This document shows, piece by piece, positions 60,674 through 64,000 of a DNA stretch of 64,000 bases (the stretch's first letter is position 1; each line of letters begins with the position of its first letter). Below the pieces are notes generated by a model, which was not told the DNA's origin, ran no database searches, and saw nothing but the letters and a program-made list of their open reading frames with translations. The stretch is from Argyresthia goedartella (Eukaryota; Arthropoda; Insecta; Lepidoptera; Argyresthiidae). The DNA lies in NCBI GenBank assembly GCA_949825045.1, contig OX463829.1:2046001-2110000 (forward strand). Direction: 5' to 3'. Made by a program: the position numbers and the translations under genes.

Positions 60674-61038
60674 TATGAGTAATATTATTGTTTTCTGCTT
60701 ATAAACAGAAACTTCGGATAATTCTACCACAAGTAAAATACTACTACCCGCACTTGTTACATACACATGGCACATCTTAACTTTTAGTCTATGACAAATG
60801 ACGTGACATGGCGTCTCCGCGTCTCGGCTAAATATTTTGCTGGAATTAAGTTAAATTAAGTTTTTACATGATTTATCGAGATACTCAACGATGGAAAGAT
60901 ATTCCTTTGCCTCCCTGTATTGCTTGAATTATTGGTGCAGTATCGTAACACACACGAGGGCATTTTCTCAGAGTTTGCACCTTTTTTCCATTTCACTGCA
61001 CACGTCTACGACGCTTGAGAGCTAGCAAGCGACTGAGT
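60674..61038. other. Spacer between two hAT elements; nothing recognised
   Basis: No gene. Confidence 0.4.
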
Positions 61039-61046
61039 GGCGTGCG

Positions 61047-63598
61047 CAGTGTTGCCAACTCTGCATTTGGAAAGAGAGCTAGCAGGCAATGAAAAAAAAA
61101 GCCAAAAAAGAGCTCATTATTTTACTTAAATAGAGCTAAATAAAAAAATATATGAAATCAATATTTTAATAATTTTCACATTTTTATTAACGAAACTTAA
61201 GATAATGTCATGTCTTAACAAAGAAATATTGGCAAATTAAAAAAAAAAAATCGTCAAATAATCAATTATCGTCGTCAGAACAATTATTTATTAAATTAAC
61301 CACTGCTACTCCACTTGTGCTTGGCTCTTCTTCATGAGTCCCTTGGTTTTCGTAAGTTGCCATAGTTCCTATTTTTTTTAGTATATCTTTCGGCACTTCG
61401 TAATTGTGACAACATTTTTTTGCTCTTCGTAAGCCTGATCTGATAGTCAGAATCGCATTCGTTGTATCATTGTCTAGCCTGTTTCGGGATTTGTTCTTGA
61501 CAATATTTAGTTGACTAAATACCCTTTCAACTTCCCCATTGGACCATGGCAAGGAAATCATTGAAAGAGCGAAAGAGCACAATTCTTTAAAAGGGTTGAT
61601 ATTAGCCGCATTTTTGTACAATAAAACTTTAGACCAAAATGCTATTGTATTGTTTTTCTTTTCCCATGGCACTAGTGTTATGTTATTCCACTGCGTTTCT
61701 ACTTTATTTATAAATTCTTCATCGTAGCCCATTTCCTGCACCAATGGTGTAATGTTCTCTTTAACCTGTTTTAAAGTATTTGAAACTGATAATTGGTTAA
61801 TTTTTTTCAAAACGCGGTAATTGTCTGGTAGCCGTTGTTTAAGTTGTTTGATAAGGTCAATCGTGAAATTTACGCACTTTTCCCTGAACTGCCTTTCGTC
61901 TTCTGGTGAAAATTTATTAGTGTTTGTGATCTCTCTCAGCTTGTTTTCTACTCTGAATCCTAAATAAGGATGTGGAACCAAAAAATCTTCCAGATTATTA
62001 ACTTCAAAAATATCAATTTGTCTGGTGGGTTTGAGAACCCTTCTCCCAAGTGATTCAGTAGCCATTATTAGGTCGTTTAATAATTTGCTAGGGTCAATAT
62101 TATTGGATTGGAAAATTTTCACAAGACCTTGCAAGTGATCTAAAACGGAATGGATGTATAACAAATACGCTTCATTAGTGGGATTTTGATACAGGTTGTG
62201 TAGAGTTTCTGCGCTGTAGCATTTTTCAGTATTTCTCGTGAGGTTAAAATGCAATTTTAATTATATCCATTGATCCAATAGTTTTTTCACTGCAGGTTCA
62301 ATTGAAAGCCATCTTGTGGCACAGGCTTGAGTAATTTTTAAGGGTTCTTCATCATTTATAGTTAAATATAGATTTCTGTACTCATTTTGTCTGTTTGAGG
62401 ACTTTGAGAACCAATTATATGTCTCCTGAACTAAATATTCTAAATGTCTTGGTAAGTGTTCGGCAGAAGCATGAGAAACTGCAAGCTGGATAGAATGACA
62501 AGAGCATTTAATCATAATAAGATGAGGTACATCTAATTTCAATTTTTGGTATTCCATTGTGTACTCCCGTCATAACATTTGCATTGTCAACTCCAATACC
62601 ACAAAGCTTTTTGATATCTAGTCCATATTCAACTAAAGTTTTTTTTTACAGCCTCTGTGATAGATTCGAAGTCTCCTTTGTTTAATTCTGCTAGCGTAAC
62701 ATAAGTGCTGACAATCTCAAGAGATGTTTTGCTAAAATATTGGATAACTATTCCTAGTAACTTGGTTACACTTATATCGGTGCTTTCGTCAAGCAATAAG
62801 CTGTATGGTCCATCTCCAATATCATTTTTCAAGACAGAAGTAAAATGTGGCGCTAGCACATTCTTTATAACTGCAGTGCACTTAGTTCGGTGAAGTTTAA
62901 TTTCGGTTTTGAATTCTTTTTTGCATAAAATTCCGAGATGATCTACCGGCAAGATAGAAGTATGAGCAGCCACAAATAATGATAAAGAAGCCTCATTCGA
63001 ACTTTTTGTATCGTAAAATTTGGGTTTGAGTTGGAAGACCAATTTCGGTTGATTTGATGATGGCTTTGCAGCTTTAATATGTTTTTTCCGGGTAATGTGA
63101 TTCATTAAATCACTTTTTTTCGCATTTAATTCCCACCGACAATAGGTACAATATGCTTTAGTTTTATCATTACTAACTTCTTTCAACCAACCTTCAAATG
63201 CAGCCTCAGAGAGCCATTCTTCCCGAAATTTTTGTTTGTATGGCGTACTCGATGACATTTTGCATGTTAAACAAATAAAACAACGCAATCAACTTCTAGA
63301 TCATACACAAATGAACAAAATAGAAAAAAGAAAGGAACGAAACACCGCCGCAAAGTTTTCCGTGGATTACGCTTTGATACGATTCCGGGGTATTCCCCGC
63401 CTACGCTACAGTAAGCGCTGCGTTCAATTTAAATGTAAAATTCGGATACATGCAATTAAAATATATTTTTTTCTCGGGTTATGGAATATAGCTAAAATTC
63501 TATAAAAAAAGAGCTATAGAGCTAATACGTTTTTTTAGAGCTGATTCTTTCTAGATGGAGCTGGATTTAGCTCTAAAAGAGCTAAGTTGGCAACACTG
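61047..63598 (-). mobile_element. hAT transposon with perfect TIR and 8-bp TSD
   Basis: TIRs CAGTGTTGCCAACT (61047) and AGTTGGCAACACTG (ends 63598), 14 bp perfect. TSD ggcgtgcg at 61039-61046 and 63599-63606. Subterminal gagctaaat-type repeats are present at both ends. Contains one transposase gene on the minus strand with three lesions. Confidence 0.95.
61262..63258 (-). pseudogene. hAT transposase, two frameshifts and one stop
   Basis: It starts at ATG 63258 (MSSSTPYKQKFREEW). A BED-like finger (CTYCRWELNAKKSDLMNHIT) is followed by the catalytic LLLDESTD, a second acidic site (GIGVDNANVMTG) reached only after a frameshift in an A-run near 62643, a helical insertion, and the C-terminal dimerisation region (LPWSNGEVERVFSQLNIVKN). 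A second frameshift lies near 62557 and an in-frame TAA at 62261-62263. Dead copy. Confidence 0.88.
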
Positions 63599-63606
63599 GG
63601 CGTGCG

Positions 63607-64000
63607 GCCAGTTCGCTTATCATAAAGCAACCACAGTAGTGGTTCGCGTTGTCTTCTCTATTACGTAAGTAAATGTAACTCAATGTTTTGCCTAGATATT
63701 TTCTGCATTTTTTGGTAATCATTTACGAATTTTGGGTAAAAAAAAATTATTTCGTTGGTCATTTAAATTGTTCTCAATCTAGTCTAGGTACAAAAATAAT
63801 GGAACAGTTAGCATAAGTAGAAGGCAGCGATCATATATTATATACCCAAGATACAGCATCAAGTTAAAAAATCACGTCAAAACCTGTCCTTCTCTCGTTG
63901 CGAGTGTGTGCGTGTGGTAGCCAAACATTAAACCAAGTATTGTACCTAAGATCATACTTAAAGTTTATGACGTTAGACATACCGTTGCAATGCGTCGAGT
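63607..64000. other. Right edge of window; nothing recognised
   Basis: No gene or repeat boundary seen. Confidence 0.4.

Noticed and set aside
61262..63258. Domesticated hAT transposase gene
   Set aside because: Two frameshifts and a stop, plus intact TIRs and TSD, show a plain dead transposon.

Overview
This is insect nuclear DNA, most likely from a moth or butterfly. It is intron-containing, AT-rich and packed with transposons. The tRNA-headed SINEs, Jockey-type LINE tails, the 'cgaagggttccgtac' repeat family and the BEL/Pao elements are of kinds I know from Lepidoptera. That is recall, not a search. Lesions and boundaries were found by reading the sequence and by comparing copies inside the window.

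Layout. 1-2.5 kb: the 5' half of a Ty3/gypsy element on the minus strand. 2.5-6.8 kb: a Jockey-like LINE whose 5' part is inverted. 6.9-10.3 kb: two copies of one unclassified repeat, the first split by a 2.4-kb non-autonomous hAT with an 8-bp target duplication. 10.45-11.69 kb: an intact single-exon ZAD/C2H2 zinc-finger gene (+).

15.49-44.74 kb (-): the whole coding sequence of smaug (smg), an RNA-binding translational repressor. I assembled seven exons with consistent splice phases into a 598-residue protein with the N-terminal Smaug homology region, the SAM domain and the conserved C-terminal tail. Its introns hold most of the mobile DNA. Between exons 6 and 7 lies a BEL/Pao element (15.78-30.97 kb) with a second, almost intact BEL/Pao element nested in its reverse transcriptase gene (20.34-27.62 kb, 547-bp LTRs, 5-bp TSD). 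Next to it is an array of 161-bp units made from the end of exon 6 plus its 5' splice site.

49.57-50.14 and 57.07-57.71 kb (+): two single-exon paralogous bZIP genes of the PAR/giant type with very short leucine zippers, a tandem pair. 58.7-60.7 and 61.05-63.6 kb: two decayed hAT transposons, the second with perfect TIRs and an 8-bp TSD.

Most unusual: (1) an in-frame UAG between gag and pol at the same place in two clearly diverged BEL/Pao copies, suggesting programmed readthrough; (2) an eight-fold array of a smaug 5' splice site, and a second smaug donor that is also tandemly duplicated; (3) a pair of about 400-bp repeats whose 12-bp hairpin stems differ between copies yet stay perfectly paired; (4) the giant-like gene pair with truncated zippers each ending in a CxxC tail.
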